This document shows positions 42,614 to 52,180 of a stretch of 64,000 bases of DNA, one piece after another. The position numbers were made by a program, and so were the translations under genes. This DNA is from Actinomyces sp. oral taxon 414 (lineage in GTDB: Bacteria > Actinomycetota > Actinomycetes > Actinomycetales > Actinomycetaceae), in NCBI RefSeq assembly GCF_001278845.1, contig NZ_CP012590.1, positions 2,852,001 to 2,916,000 of the forward strand, in the 5' to 3' direction. Numbering within the stretch: position 1 is the stretch's first letter; each line of letters starts with the position of its first letter. The notes beneath the pieces are model-generated. The model was given only the letters and a program-made list of their open reading frames with translations. It did no database searches and had not been told where the DNA came from.

Positions 42614-44060
42614 GGCGATCGCAGCCGTGACGCGGCACGTGCGCCTGCTCGGCCCGTGGACCACGTGGGCCTGCCTGGGCGTGCTGGCGGTGGTCGTCGC
42701 CGCCTTGTGGTGGACGCGCACGAGGCACCTGTCCCCCCTGCGCCAGGCGGCGGTCCCGGCCGGAGCGCTGGCGGTCACCGCCATCGCCTGGCTCGTCGTC
42801 GAGGTGATCTGGCACCCGGTGGCCGAGGGCGCCGGGACCGCCGTGTGGTCCTGGACGGGCGGGGTCGTCCTGGTGGCGTGCCAGATCCTCGCGGGCGGCC
42901 GGCCCCGGGACGACGACGGCCGGCCCCGGGACGACGACAGCCGGCCCCGGGACGACGACAGCCGGCCCCGGGACGACGACATCGCGGCGGCCCGTGAGCG
43001 CGCCTGCGCCCGCCACCCCCGGCTCGCGCGGATGGCCGGCTCGGGCACGGGCCTGGCCGCCGCGCTGGCGGCCGCGCTTCTGGCGATCAACGCCTTCTTC
43101 GGCGCCTACCCCTCCCTCGCCGCCGTGCTGGGGATCGGCGTGGCGACGACTCCCCTGGACTCCCTGCCCGCCGCGGCGCCGCTGCCCCGCGCCCCCGAGC
43201 GCGGCGCCGGGCCGCTCCTGGCGAGCTGGACGGCGCCGTCGGACCTGCCGACCGAAGGCGCGGCGGTCACAGCGACGGTGCCCGCGGGCGACCAGTCCGG
43301 CACGCGCGGCTTCAAGCCGCGCCAGGCCGTCATCTACCTGCCCCCCGCCTACCTGACCGCCCAGCGTCCCGCCCTGCCGGTGCTGGTGCTCATGGCGGGC
43401 CAGCCGGGAAGCCCGAAGGACTGGTTCGAGATCGGCCGGCTCAAGGAGACGATGGACGCCTATGCGGCGGCGCACGAGGGGCTCGCGCCGGTCGTCGTCG
43501 TCGTCGACCCCCTGGGCAGCCCCTACCGCAACCCGCTGTGCTCGGACACGCCGCGCGGGGGGCGGGCGGCCACCTACCTGCAGCAGGACGTGCCCACGTG
43601 GATCACCACCCATCTGCAGGTCGACCCGGACCGCTCCCACTGGGCGATCGCGGGCCTGTCCAACGGCGGGACCTGCGCCCTCCAGGTCGTCACCCGCGCC
43701 CCGGAGTCCTACCGCACCTTCCTGGCGATGAGCCCCGAGGAGCACCCGACCCTGGGCGGCGAGCAGCGCACGATCGACCGCGGCTTCGGCGGGGACCGCG
43801 CGGCCTACGAGGCCAACGATCCGCTCAGCCTCATGGCCGCGGCGCCGCCCGGCCGGTACGACGGCGTCGCGGGCCTCATCTCGATCGGAAGGCAGGACGA
43901 GGAGTACGCGTCCGCGGTGCCAGCGCTCATGAATGGGGCGCGCGGCGCCGGCATCGAGGTCGACGCGCGCCAGTACGAGGGCGGGCACGGGTGGATCGTG
44001 TGGTCGGCGGCGCTGGCGGACCAGGTCGACTGGCTGGGGGAGCGGCTGGGCCTGGTGTGA
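42606..44060 (+). CDS. Membrane-anchored esterase, possible aminoacyl-phosphatidylglycerol hydrolase
   Basis: 484 residues. Three or four N-terminal TM segments (about 15-35, 50-68, 75-92, 140-175) precede an extracytoplasmic alpha/beta-hydrolase (about 225-484) of the D-family/antigen-85 type. It has nucleophile Ser in IAGLSNGGTCA, and His in YEGGHGWIVW at the C-terminus. Start GTG 42606 overlaps the synthase stop, so the two are coupled. Esterases paired with MprF-like synthases are known to remove the amino acid again (AhyD-type), which suggests that role here. Residues about 98-125 are four SRPRDDD-type 7-residue repeats from a 21-bp tandem repeat. Confidence 0.75.
   Translation: MVEAIAAVTRHVRLLGPWTTWACLGVLAVVVAALWWTRTRHLSPLRQAAVPAGALAVTAIAWLVVEVIWHPVAEGAGTAVWSWTGGVVLVACQILAGGRPRDDDGRPRDDDSRPRDDDSRPRDDDIAAARERACARHPRLARMAGSGTGLAAALAAALLAINAFFGAYPSLAAVLGIGVATTPLDSLPAAAPLPRAPERGAGPLLASWTAPSDLPTEGAAVTATVPAGDQSGTRGFKPRQAVIYLPPAYLTAQRPALPVLVLMAGQPGSPKDWFEIGRLKETMDAYAAAHEGLAPVVVVVDPLGSPYRNPLCSDTPRGGRAATYLQQDVPTWITTHLQVDPDRSHWAIAGLSNGGTCALQVVTRAPESYRTFLAMSPEEHPTLGGEQRTIDRGFGGDRAAYEANDPLSLMAAAPPGRYDGVAGLISIGRQDEEYASAVPALMNGARGAGIEVDARQYEGGHGWIVWSAALADQVDWLGERLGLV
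42897..42980. repeat. Four 21-bp tandem repeats inside the esterase gene
   Basis: Exactly 4 x 21 bp, each built on CCGGCCCCGGGACGACGAC, in frame and encoding RPRDDD. It lies in the cytoplasmic loop between membrane segments. In-frame repeat number could vary by slippage. Confidence 0.9.
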
Positions 44061-44336
44061 CGCGCGCTCAGTGCCCGGGTGCTGCCCCGCGGCGGGGTCC
44101 GGGTGCTGCCCCGCGGCGGGGTCCGGGCGGTCCGGCCTGATGCTTCCACAGGCGGTCCAGTGGCAGGCGGTCCAGCGACTCAAAAAAGCGGCTGGCGCGA
44201 AGGTTATTCCGGGGGCGTCTGGGTATGTCGTTCTCATCGGGGAGTGGTTGGGGCGGGGAGGGCGGGACCGGCGGAGGGTGCGCATGCTGCGGCTGGTTCG
44301 CCGGCCCTGGCCCGTCGTCCTCCGCGACCCGTTCTT

Positions 44337-44411
44337 CCGCGAACGCGTAGGTTTCTAGTCGAACGCGCAGATGGGAGGTGTGCGTTCGACTAGAAACCTA
44401 CGCGTTCGCGA
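44337..44411. repeat. Palindromic repeat, family P, copy 4
   Basis: Arms CGCGAACGCGTAGGTTTCTA and its complement, loop with GGGAGG. Both arms carry the same changes relative to copy 1 (GAACGCG/CGCGTTC instead of GAGCGCG/CGCGCTC), so pairing is kept. It lies 3' of the esterase gene. Confidence 0.8.
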
Positions 44412-44618
44412 AGGGTCGGGGGCGTCCCGGCGGGGCCCGGGATGGGCGAGACCCCCTGGGACCGGGTTGGGGTGCCGGGACCGGTCCGGGTGCCAGGATC
44501 CTGCCTCGGACCGGCGCTTCCGCGGGCCCGGAGGGGTCGGCGAGGTCGTTCAGGCAGACGCCAGGCCCGCCGCCCGGCCCGCGGCCGCCCTCCCCGGCCG
44601 GTCCGCGCCGGCGGATTG

Positions 44619-44734
44619 TCCAAATCTGCCACAAAGGCCCCGATCGAGCCGGAGCGCGCGAGAAGAATCGTTGATATTCCGCGCTTCTGTTCGCCGCCGA
44701 TCCTGGCCCGGAGCGCCTTTGTGGCAGATTTGGA
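44619..44734. ncRNA. Hairpin element H, copy 1 (possible structured RNA)
   Basis: A perfect 20-bp outer stem, TCCAAATCTGCCACAAAGGC with GCCTTTGTGGCAGATTTGGA, encloses a ~76-nt interior with the conserved core AATCGTTGATATTCCGCGC. Copy 2 at 45441-45552 has the same core and a stem with paired substitutions. Whether it is transcribed is unknown; a mobile element end is the alternative. Confidence 0.45.
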
Positions 44735-44842
44735 CACGCCCCCGCCCCGGATCGCCCCAGGAGCCCCACCAGCACCACACAGACACCCCCAGAATAACCT
44801 TCCCGATAAGAAGGAGTTTTGAACTCTCGAGGAATCAGAGTC

Positions 44843-45043
44843 ATGGTCGATCCTGCGCCTGTGTCCAAGAGCGCGGTACGTAAGGCTGGCATCGTGCTGC
44901 GGCGGATCGCGCGGGGAACAGGCCCTTCTCGCCGGAGGCGGTGGCCCGGGGGTCGGGACCGGCGTGGTGGCGCGCAGGGGCGGGGACGGTGCTGGCGCCC
45001 TGATCCGCGAGATCGCCACTTAACCCGCGAGATCGTCACTTAA
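44843..45043 (+). pseudogene. Short ORF resembling the start of a larger protein, probable remnant
   Basis: 66 codons with GAGGAA before ATG 44843. The first 25 residues (MVDPAPVSKSAVRKAGIVLR...) look like a genuine protein N-terminus, reminiscent of RelA-type synthetase starts. The rest runs into repeat DNA (GGGRDRRGG) and stops. It is probably a truncated gene start left by the repeat insertions. The family is not certain. Confidence 0.25.
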
Positions 45044-45130
45044 CCCGCGAGATCGCCGGGTAACCCGCGAGAACGTACCTCTAGCAGACGTTCTCGTGGG
45101 TTAAGTGGCGATCTCGCGGATCAGGGCGCC
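44994..45130. repeat. 33-bp perfect inverted repeat with internal 20-bp direct repeats
   Basis: Arms at 44994-45026 and 45098-45130 (outer GGCGCCCTGATCCGCGAGAT) are exact complements. Between them CGCGAGATCG-CACTTAACC-type units recur at ~20-bp spacing. It lies in the 1.7-kb gene-free stretch 44061-45797. Confidence 0.8.
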
Positions 45131-45440
45131 TCCGCACGGGCCGGACGATGCTCCCGCGGGGGCGACGCGGCTGGTGCGGTCGAACGGGGCGCTCGCAGCG
45201 GCCGCCGCCACGCCGCCCCCCGTGCTCATTGATCAACCCCCGTCGTCATTGGGTCCTTCTCGCCGGAGGCGGTGACCTGGGGGGCCGGGCTCGGCATGAT
45301 GGCGCGCAGGAGCAGCGCTCCCATGGGCCCCGCGGGACCCGCGGGTCCGGCAGGGCCGGCGCGGTCGTCGGGATGTTCGCCGTGGTCGCCGTCCGTCCGG
45401 TGGCCGCCCTGCCCGGCCGGCCCGCGCACGGCGGGCCGGC

Positions 45441-45552
45441 CGAATCTGTTGCAAAGGCCCGCCCCGCCCCGGAGCGCAGGAGGAGAATCGTTGATATTCC
45501 GCGCCTCTTCTCACCGTCGATCCCGACCCGGGACGCCTTTGCAACAGATTCG
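45441..45552. ncRNA. Hairpin element H, copy 2 (possible structured RNA)
   Basis: Outer stem CGAATCTGTTGCAAAGGC with GCCTTTGCAACAGATTCG and the same core (AATCGTTGATATTCCGCGC) as copy 1. The stem differs from copy 1 at several positions, and every change is matched on the other arm. The flanks also match copy 1 for ~50 bp on each side, ending in CAGACACCCCAGAACAACC. Confidence 0.45.
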
Positions 45553-45668
45553 GGCATGACCCCGCCCCGGGTCGCCACAGGAGCACCACCCGCCCCACGC
45601 AGACACCCCAGAACAACCTTCTTCGTGCCATCTCATGGCTTCTGCCACCAGGGGCATGAGGCAACAAC

Positions 45669-45714
45669 ATTTTCCACCGGTCCCGCGCGTCTTTTCCGCT
45701 GGTGTCGGCGAGGG
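45669..45714. repeat. 22-bp tandem repeat, family T, degenerate copy 3
   Basis: TTTTCCACCGGTCCCGCGCG and a second unit TTTTCCGCTGGTGTCGGCG resemble the tracts at 32661 and 39983. Confidence 0.55.
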
Positions 45715-45797
45715 GCGGCGGAGCAGGGTCGGCGGGTCAAGCACCGATCCGGTCGCGTGCCCGGTTGATGAGGGATGAGCAGTCGGCCTCGCCGTCG

Positions 45798-48290
45798 TCA
45801 GGCGCCGATCCGGTCGCGGGCCCGGTACTGGTCGCGGGCCCGCAGCTCGGCGCGGGTCCGAGGTTCGGCCGATGCACGACGGGACTCGACCTGTGGACGC
45901 GGCTCGGCCGGGGTCTGCGACTCGGCCTGGAGGACCTCGCCGAGGCTCGGGCCACCGGGTCCGAGGCGCCAGACCCGCCATCCGTCGGTGTCCTGGGTGT
46001 GCTGGGCCTCATCGGCGGCGCGCGAGGGATCGGTGAAGCGACGGCCGTCGGCCAGAGTGAGATACCCGTCGGCGCTGAGAACGGCCTCGTGGTCAATGCC
46101 GCGGCGGGCGCTGCGCCACACGAGAGCCGCGGGGGTCTCGACCCTGGAGGCGACGACGGCCAGGGCCCGCGCGGCCGGCGCGCCGGGCGCGACGGTGGGC
46201 CTGGCCCCCAGCACGGGCGCCGCCGAACGATGGGAAGCACGCTTCTCGATCGAGTCTCTGCTGTCGGCGCTGTCGACGGCGGCGTGCAGACCGCCGCGCA
46301 GATCCTCGACCCGGGCCCTCGGCTCCTGCCGGTCGTCGAGCCAGGACACGGCCCGCCGATCAACGGACGCCGGCGCTCCCCCATGATCGGAGAAGGCACC
46401 CGCGCGGGTGGGGGGCGCGGACGCGGCCGAGGGCGGGACGAACGATGCCGCCGCCGACGCGGCCGAGGGCGAAGCCGACGACGAGGTCGTCATCGGCATG
46501 GTCAGGGCGAAGGAGGCCGCGGACAGCTCGGCCGGGAGGAATCCCTCCGGGGAGGAGGAGGCCGCAGCCGCCGGCGCGACCACCGGCGGCATGGGCCGGG
46601 CGGGCGTGAGCGGCCGCGACGGCGTCGCCGTGCGCGGAGGCGCGACCGACGACGGCGCGGCGGCCGGCGCGAAGGAGGGCGCGAACCGCTCGGTCAGGGA
46701 CGCGGCCGCCGGGGAGGAGGCGACGGCCGGGGAGGAGGACGCCGGCTCCACCGGCGGCATGGGCCGGGCGGGCGTGAGCGGCCGCGACGGGGTCGCCGGC
46801 CGCGACGACGTCGGCACGCGCGGGGGCACGACCGACGGCGCGAAGGAGGTCTCGGACCGTTCGATCGGGACCGGGGCCGCCGGGGCCGGAGAGGATCCCA
46901 TGACCGACGGCGCAGACGCCCGCTCCACCGGCGGCATGGGCCGGGCGGGCGTGAGCGGCCGCGACGGCGTCGTCGTGCGCGGGGGCGCGACCGACGACGG
47001 GGCGGCCGACGGCGAGAAGGCGGGCGCGGCCGACGACGGGGAGAAGGCAGGCATGGAAGGCGAGCGCGGCGGGGAGGCCACCGAGTAGGGGGCCGTCGGC
47101 ATATCGCCGGGAGCCGCGTGGGGCGACACCTCGGGCGGAAGCGCCGGCGGCGGAGGGGGCGGCGCGGCGAGCGACGGACTCGCCACGGACGCGGAGCTGG
47201 ACGGGCTCAGCACGGGCGACGTCGCGCCCACCGGCATGCGAATGACGTGCGACGGCGACACGAGGCCGCTGGCCCGCCTGACCGGCACCGTGGCCAACTG
47301 AGTCACGGGCGCCGCCTGACCGCTCGGGCCTCCGAGGCCACCGGGACCCCCGGGGCCCCCGGGACCCCCGGGACCCCCGGGGCCGGCCGGGCTGCCGGGA
47401 ATGCCCGGACCCGCGGGCGCCCCCGGGCCGATGGGGCCGACGAAGTCGCCCCCCGGCGGCGTCGCCCCATCGGGCGTCCAGGGCCCGGGTCCCGTCACCA
47501 CGGGCAGTACCCCGGTTCCCGTCGGTCCGTCAGGAGTCCCCGTCCACGAGGGCGCCGGGGTCATCACCGTCGTGTCGGGCATCTGCCGGGGCGAGGGCTC
47601 CGCAACGGGACCCGCCCCGTGACGGCCGCCGTCCTCGACCGGCGCACCGCCGGCGCTCCCGGCGCTGCCGGCATTCCCGGGGCTCCTGGCATTCCCGAGG
47701 CTCCCGGGGCTCCCGGCGCTCCCGCCTCCAATGGCGCCCGCGCCGGAGCGCAGTGGCTCCACGCCCACCAGGATCCGCTCCTGGCCGCTCCCGTCCCCGA
47801 CCATCCTCACGTCGAGCACGCGGATCTCGACCCCCGAGCCCGCCAGCAGCACCGCCCCGGCGCGCACCTCCGCCGCCAGGAAGGCCGTGACGATGACGAG
47901 TCGCGGGCCCGGTCGCGCGCCCTCGGGGGTCGAGGCGCGGAAGGCGCTCCAATCCCGGCGGAAGATGCCGGCGCCCCCCGGGTACAGGGCGCTCAGCTCC
48001 GCCCGGTTCAGGGCGCTGGCCTCGGCCTGGCGGGCCATGGCGGCCAGGAGGGCGGAGGCGTCCAGCATCCGCAGCACTTCGAGGTGGATGACCTGCCCGA
48101 TGGGATCCAGGGCGGTGAGGGCGTCCCCACCCTCGATTCGCGACCAGGATATGGGCAGCACGGGCCAGCCCAGGATCTCGGTGAGCTGGTGGCGCACGGC
48201 GGCCAGAGCCCACCCCGTTGCACCGTCATCGGCGGGACGTCCGGGACTGGCAGGGCCGAGCCGGCCGTCCTTGAGCTCGAACAGCGTCAT
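45798..48290 (-). CDS. RAMA-like (modified-DNA reader) protein with degenerate nuclease-like N-terminus and long Pro-rich middle
   Basis: 830 residues. The N-terminal ~165 ([46 protein letters not shown]) resemble a PD-(D/E)xK-like fold without a clear catalytic lysine. The middle (about 170-680) is low complexity: collagen-like GPGGPGG triplets (~290-310) and three repeats of [13 protein letters not shown]. Near 735-790, [19 protein letters not shown] and TDGWRVWRL match the RAMA domain, thought to read modified bases in restriction systems. The C-terminus is Arg/Glu-rich. Start at 48290. No methylase or nuclease gene is adjacent. RAMA is likely; nuclease activity is doubtful. Confidence 0.6.
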   Translation of the reverse strand: MTLFELKDGRLGPASPGRPADDGATGWALAAVRHQLTEILGWPVLPISWSRIEGGDALTALDPIGQVIHLEVLRMLDASALLAAMARQAEASALNRAELSALYPGGAGIFRRDWSAFRASTPEGARPGPRLVIVTAFLAAEVRAGAVLLAGSGVEIRVLDVRMVGDGSGQERILVGVEPLRSGAGAIGGGSAGSPGSLGNARSPGNAGSAGSAGGAPVEDGGRHGAGPVAEPSPRQMPDTTVMTPAPSWTGTPDGPTGTGVLPVVTGPGPWTPDGATPPGGDFVGPIGPGAPAGPGIPGSPAGPGGPGGPGGPGGPGGLGGPSGQAAPVTQLATVPVRRASGLVSPSHVIRMPVGATSPVLSPSSSASVASPSLAAPPPPPPALPPEVSPHAAPGDMPTAPYSVASPPRSPSMPAFSPSSAAPAFSPSAAPSSVAPPRTTTPSRPLTPARPMPPVERASAPSVMGSSPAPAAPVPIERSETSFAPSVVPPRVPTSSRPATPSRPLTPARPMPPVEPASSSPAVASSPAAASLTERFAPSFAPAAAPSSVAPPRTATPSRPLTPARPMPPVVAPAAAASSSPEGFLPAELSAASFALTMPMTTSSSASPSAASAAASFVPPSAASAPPTRAGAFSDHGGAPASVDRRAVSWLDDRQEPRARVEDLRGGLHAAVDSADSRDSIEKRASHRSAAPVLGARPTVAPGAPAARALAVVASRVETPAALVWRSARRGIDHEAVLSADGYLTLADGRRFTDPSRAADEAQHTQDTDGWRVWRLGPGGPSLGEVLQAESQTPAEPRPQVESRRASAEPRTRAELRARDQYRARDRIGA

Positions 48291-48374
48291 CGTCGCCCCT
48301 TCTCCCGTCCATCCGTGGTGATCGGGTCGCAGGTAGACCCGTCTGTCACATTATCTTCTCATGTCACGGCGCCA

Positions 48375-50930
48375 TCACGCTTCCGTGAACCGCCCACCCA
48401 CCATACTCTTCGGCACAATTCTGGCAAGGAGACGTCGACCGGGCGACGCCGTCGCGCTCATCACCGCGGTCACCAGGTCCAGATCGCCCTCGATCCGACG
48501 GCGCCGCCCGGAATCCGCCGGCGCGGTGCCGTAGCGCTCGGCCACGACGTCGCCGGCCAGACGGGTCAGCGCCGCGAGCGCGGCGGCCCCGGTTCCGGGC
48601 CCGCCGCCGTCCGGGTCGTCTGAGCCTGTTCCGGGGCCGACGGCGCCCGCCGCGGCGCCCAGCTCGTCCGCCAGGTGCTCGGCGAGGGCCTCGGAGGTGC
48701 GCGCCCGCAGCCGGGTGCCGCGGCGCAGCAGGTCGAGATCGACGGCGGTGGCGACCAGCTCGCGCCACGCCACCTCCCCGGGCCAAGGCCCGCGCCGCAC
48801 CGCGGCCCGACGGCGCGAGCGCTGGAGCGCCCTGGTCAGCCCCGGAAGCGCCGCCAGGAGGAGGATCAGCAGGACGAGCGCGGGGATCCGCAGGTCGGGG
48901 GCCGCCCCGCCCCCAGTCCGATCCGCGGGGAGCGCCGGAGCGCTCGGCGGCGCCGTCGGCGCCGTTGACGACAACTGGGCGCCCGTCTCCTGGTCCCCGG
49001 CCGGCGCGGTCGGCTCGGCGGGCGCCGACGACGTGGCGGTGGGCGGGGCCGCCGGGGTGGTGGGCGCTTGAACCGCGCCGACCTGTCCCCCGATGCCGCC
49101 GGGCGTGGGTTCGAAGGCGAGCCAACCGACGCCGTCGATCCACACCTCCGGCCAGGCGTGGAGCTGGGAGCCGCCGATGGTCACCCAGTCGCCTTTCGAG
49201 GCGGCGGTCGAGGTCGAGGCGTAGCCGACGGCGATGCGGGTGGGCAGGCCGAGGCTGCGGGCCATGAGCGTGAAGGCGGCCGAGTAGTGGACGCAGTACC
49301 CGGCCCGCTCGTCCAGGAAGGAGGCGACGACCTGCACGGGCGAGGCCGAGCCCGCCGCGCCGTCAAAGGAACCGGGAACCTGCTCGTCGTAGACGAAGCC
49401 GTTGCCGTGGAACCAGGCGGCCAGGGCCGCGGCCCGGGCGGCGGGGTCGGAACCGGCCCCGGCGGCGTCAACGACCGCCTGGGCAGTGTTGGATATCACA
49501 TCGGGCATGGCGGCGGGCAGTTCGAGATAGGGGTCCAGCGCCCCGGCGTCCGGGGTCGGGGCCGGTATGCCCACGGGCGTCTGCGGATGGCCCTGGGCGT
49601 CGGCGACGGCGCTCCACCCCCGCACCCGGTACCGGGCGCCGGTGGTGACCTCGGAACTGCCGCTCAGCGCCGTTGACGTGCCCGACACCCAGGACCAGTC
49701 GTCCAGGTCGACGCCCTGCCCGTCGTCGATCGTGAGGGCGGACTGGAGCACGGGCAGCCAGTGGGAGCGCATGCCCGTGACCCTCACCTCCACGGCGGGC
49801 AGGCTCCTCTCGATGTCCGCGCCGCCCCCGCCGGCCGCGCGCAGCGCCCCGCCGGGGGTCAGCACCCCCGCCCCGGCTTCGGGCTGCGGCTCGTGGACGG
49901 CGGCGTTCTGGCGCGCGTCGTCCAGGGGCGTCCAGGTGTCGCCGCCGAGGTCGGCGATGACGGCGAGGGTGAGTCTCACCGAGGTCCCCGCCTCCAGGCC
50001 GGAGTATTGCAGGACCGGCGCGCTCGAGCCGCGCACGAGGTCCTGGTTCAGGGTGAGCCTGACCTCGGGGACGGAGGCGCCGCCGGGCTGGGACCAGGGC
50101 AGGACGGGAACCGGCAGCGCCTGCCCGAGGACTCCGACGGCCAGGACCAGGGCGAGGGCGGCCGTGGCCAGGCGGGAGGCCCCGCCGCCCAGGGCGGCCC
50201 CGGCGGCCCGCAGCCGGGGGCCCGCGCCCTGCGCGCCGCGCGGCGCGGAGACGACGACGAGCAGCAGCGCGCACAGGCCCATCATCAGGACCAGGTGCGC
50301 GCGCGGCGCCCGGCCCAGGATGAGGGTCGGGGCCAGGAGCGCGATCCCCGGCACGAGGGCGGTCGCGCCGACGACGTCGGCCCCGCCGTCGGACATGAGG
50401 ACGCAGGCCAGGGAGAGCAGGGCCGCCGCGACGAAGACGCCCCCGCCCAGGACCGTGCCGACGTCCACGGGCGGGACGCTGCTGATCAGGACCTCGCCGA
50501 TGACGTGCAGCCGGGCCGACGGGTCCCTCAGCCAGTCGCCCAGGGCGCCCAGGTCGTTGAGGAGGAGGGCGAGGGCCGCGCCCCCCGCCAGGAACGCGGC
50601 CGCCACCGCGAGCAGGTCCCGCGCGGGCCGGACGGCGCGGACGAGGGCCGGGGTCAGCATAATGACGGCGACCAGGGCGAGTGTGCGCCCGCGCCACGGG
50701 CCCGGGGAGAAGAGCGGCTCCAGGGCGACCAGGGCGGTCCACCAGGCGACCAGGGTGATGAGGGCGGCGGCCGGCGGCTGCCAGCGCGCCGGCCGGGGGC
50801 TCGCGGTCCGCCCGCGGACGACGACCGTGGCCCGCTGCACGGTCGATCGGGGCGCCCGGCCGGCGCCCGACCGGTTGGCGGCGGGCGCGGCGGGCGGGAC
50901 GGGAGGCGGCGGGCCAGGGCGGGGGCTCAT
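48375..50930 (-). CDS. TgpA-type transglutaminase-like membrane protein (DUF3488)
   Basis: 851 residues. A basic N-terminus is followed by six or seven TM segments (about 50-270), then a long outer region and a transglutaminase-core domain (about 470-610) with Cys in GYCVHYSAAFTLMARSLGLPT, His in QLHAWPEVWID and a following Asp. A Pro/Ala/Thr linker, one more TM (ALVLLILLLAALPGL, about 695-712) and a cytoplasmic tail complete it. It is third in the MoxR-DUF58-TgpA operon, overlapping DUF58 by 4 bp. The role of this actinobacterial operon is not established; cell-envelope maturation is usually assumed. Confidence 0.85.
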   Translation of the reverse strand: MSPRPGPPPPVPPAAPAANRSGAGRAPRSTVQRATVVVRGRTASPRPARWQPPAAALITLVAWWTALVALEPLFSPGPWRGRTLALVAVIMLTPALVRAVRPARDLLAVAAAFLAGGAALALLLNDLGALGDWLRDPSARLHVIGEVLISSVPPVDVGTVLGGGVFVAAALLSLACVLMSDGGADVVGATALVPGIALLAPTLILGRAPRAHLVLMMGLCALLLVVVSAPRGAQGAGPRLRAAGAALGGGASRLATAALALVLAVGVLGQALPVPVLPWSQPGGASVPEVRLTLNQDLVRGSSAPVLQYSGLEAGTSVRLTLAVIADLGGDTWTPLDDARQNAAVHEPQPEAGAGVLTPGGALRAAGGGGADIERSLPAVEVRVTGMRSHWLPVLQSALTIDDGQGVDLDDWSWVSGTSTALSGSSEVTTGARYRVRGWSAVADAQGHPQTPVGIPAPTPDAGALDPYLELPAAMPDVISNTAQAVVDAAGAGSDPAARAAALAAWFHGNGFVYDEQVPGSFDGAAGSASPVQVVASFLDERAGYCVHYSAAFTLMARSLGLPTRIAVGYASTSTAASKGDWVTIGGSQLHAWPEVWIDGVGWLAFEPTPGGIGGQVGAVQAPTTPAAPPTATSSAPAEPTAPAGDQETGAQLSSTAPTAPPSAPALPADRTGGGAAPDLRIPALVLLILLLAALPGLTRALQRSRRRAAVRRGPWPGEVAWRELVATAVDLDLLRRGTRLRARTSEALAEHLADELGAAAGAVGPGTGSDDPDGGGPGTGAAALAALTRLAGDVVAERYGTAPADSGRRRRIEGDLDLVTAVMSATASPGRRLLARIVPKSMVGGRFTEA

Positions 50931-52180
50931 ACGCGCGCCCCCTGCTCCACCAGTTCGACGGCGCCGGCCCGCGCCCGCAGGACGACGCGCAGGTCGCGCG
51001 GGCCGAACGCCCCGGCGCCGGCGACGTCGGGGTCCTCATCGGCCCGCGCGGGCTCCCAGCGACTGCCGGTCACGAGCAGCTCGACGGTCTTCTCGGTCAT
51101 CTCCTCGGCCTCGAACCGGTCCTCTCCGCCCGCCCGCCCGGCCGCGGCGGCGGGCAGAGCGCCCAGGTCGAGCAGGGCGAGGACCCGCACGAGCTCGACG
51201 GCCCGGCCGGGGGCGGCGCGGTGGGCGCGCGCGCCGATGCGCAGCTCGAGCCTGGCGGCGCCGTCGTTCCAGGAGTCCAGGACGCTCGCGGCGGCGGCCA
51301 GGGCGAGCTCCTGCTCGGCCCGGTCGGCGTAGGAGCCCGCACGCGGGTCGAACCAGAGGCGGCGGCGCACCAGCCCGAGGCGCTGACGGGAGGTGACCAG
51401 GAGCCGGTCGGTGCGGGCCGACTGCTTCCAGTGGATCGTGGCCAGGGAGTCGCCGGGCCGGTAGTCGCGCAGCTCCCCCTGCTCCTCGTCCCGCTCGCGC
51501 GCCGGGCCGCGGTCGAGGGCCGGTGCCAGGGCGGCCGGGACCTCCACGCGCCCGGGCAGGACGACGACGTCGAGGGCGCCGACGGCGCGGCGGCGCACGC
51601 TCATGAGCCCCAGCGGCTCGTGCAGGACGAGGGTCCGGGCCTCCAGGGGCAGCAGGCCGCGCCCGCCCGTGTCGACCCGCACGTCGGCCACTCGTTCACG
51701 ACGCCGGCTCTCCCCGCCGCCGCCCGGCGGACCCGACGCCGAGGCGCCCGGGAGGGTGGCCGAGGCGCCCGACGCCGGGGCGCCCGTGCCCGGGGCCGGG
51801 GGGTCGAGCGCCGTCGGCCCGGGCGGGGGCGCGAACAGCGACAGGCGCACGCCGGCTCCACCCACCCGCATCCGCAGCTCGCCTTGCACCCAGGGCGGGA
51901 TGCGGGGCGCCAGCACGGCCTGCCAGCGGCCCGACTCCCCCACCACGACCTGGTCGGGCCCGGCGATGCGCACGAGCGAGCGGCTGGCCGCCCCCAGCAG
52001 CAGGGCGGTCAGCGCCGCGACGGCGGCGAGGCAGGCGAGCAGGACCGCGGTCGAACGCACCAGATCCAGGTCCGTCAGGCGCCAGGAGACGCCCAGGGCC
52101 AGGGCCAGGGCCAGCAACCACCAGCCGTGCGTCGTCGGGACGACCAGGGGCACGGCGGGGCGCGGCCGTCGGAGGGTCAT
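50927..52180 (-). CDS. DUF58 domain protein of MoxR operon
   Basis: 417 residues. Two N-terminal TM helices (about 16-33 and 40-66) are followed by an outer-facing or beta-rich region with a Gly/Ala/Pro insertion (~125-155). The DUF58 signature EQGELRDYRPGDSLATIHWKQ (about 235-255) leads into a VWA-like C-terminus. It overlaps both neighbours (ATGA type), which indicates one co-translated operon with the MoxR ATPase, its probable chaperone. Confidence 0.88.
   Translation of the reverse strand: MTLRRPRPAVPLVVPTTHGWWLLALALALGVSWRLTDLDLVRSTAVLLACLAAVAALTALLLGAASRSLVRIAGPDQVVVGESGRWQAVLAPRIPPWVQGELRMRVGGAGVRLSLFAPPPGPTALDPPAPGTGAPASGASATLPGASASGPPGGGGESRRRERVADVRVDTGGRGLLPLEARTLVLHEPLGLMSVRRRAVGALDVVVLPGRVEVPAALAPALDRGPARERDEEQGELRDYRPGDSLATIHWKQSARTDRLLVTSRQRLGLVRRRLWFDPRAGSYADRAEQELALAAAASVLDSWNDGAARLELRIGARAHRAAPGRAVELVRVLALLDLGALPAAAAGRAGGEDRFEAEEMTEKTVELLVTGSRWEPARADEDPDVAGAGAFGPRDLRVVLRARAGAVELVEQGARV

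Larger units (their letters stand above)
44200..44795. mobile_element. Candidate MITE-like element with CAGACACCCCCAGAATAACC ends
   Basis: GAAGGTTATTCCGGGGGCGT (44200) and CAGACACCCCCAGAATAACC (about 44772) are inverted copies of one end. The interval holds palindrome P copy 4 and hairpin H copy 1. It may be a composite of several small elements. No gene inside. Confidence 0.35.

Noticed and set aside
45702..48623. 973-codon open frame on the plus strand
   Set aside because: Antisense to the RAMA-like gene; Arg/Gly-rich low complexity without domains.
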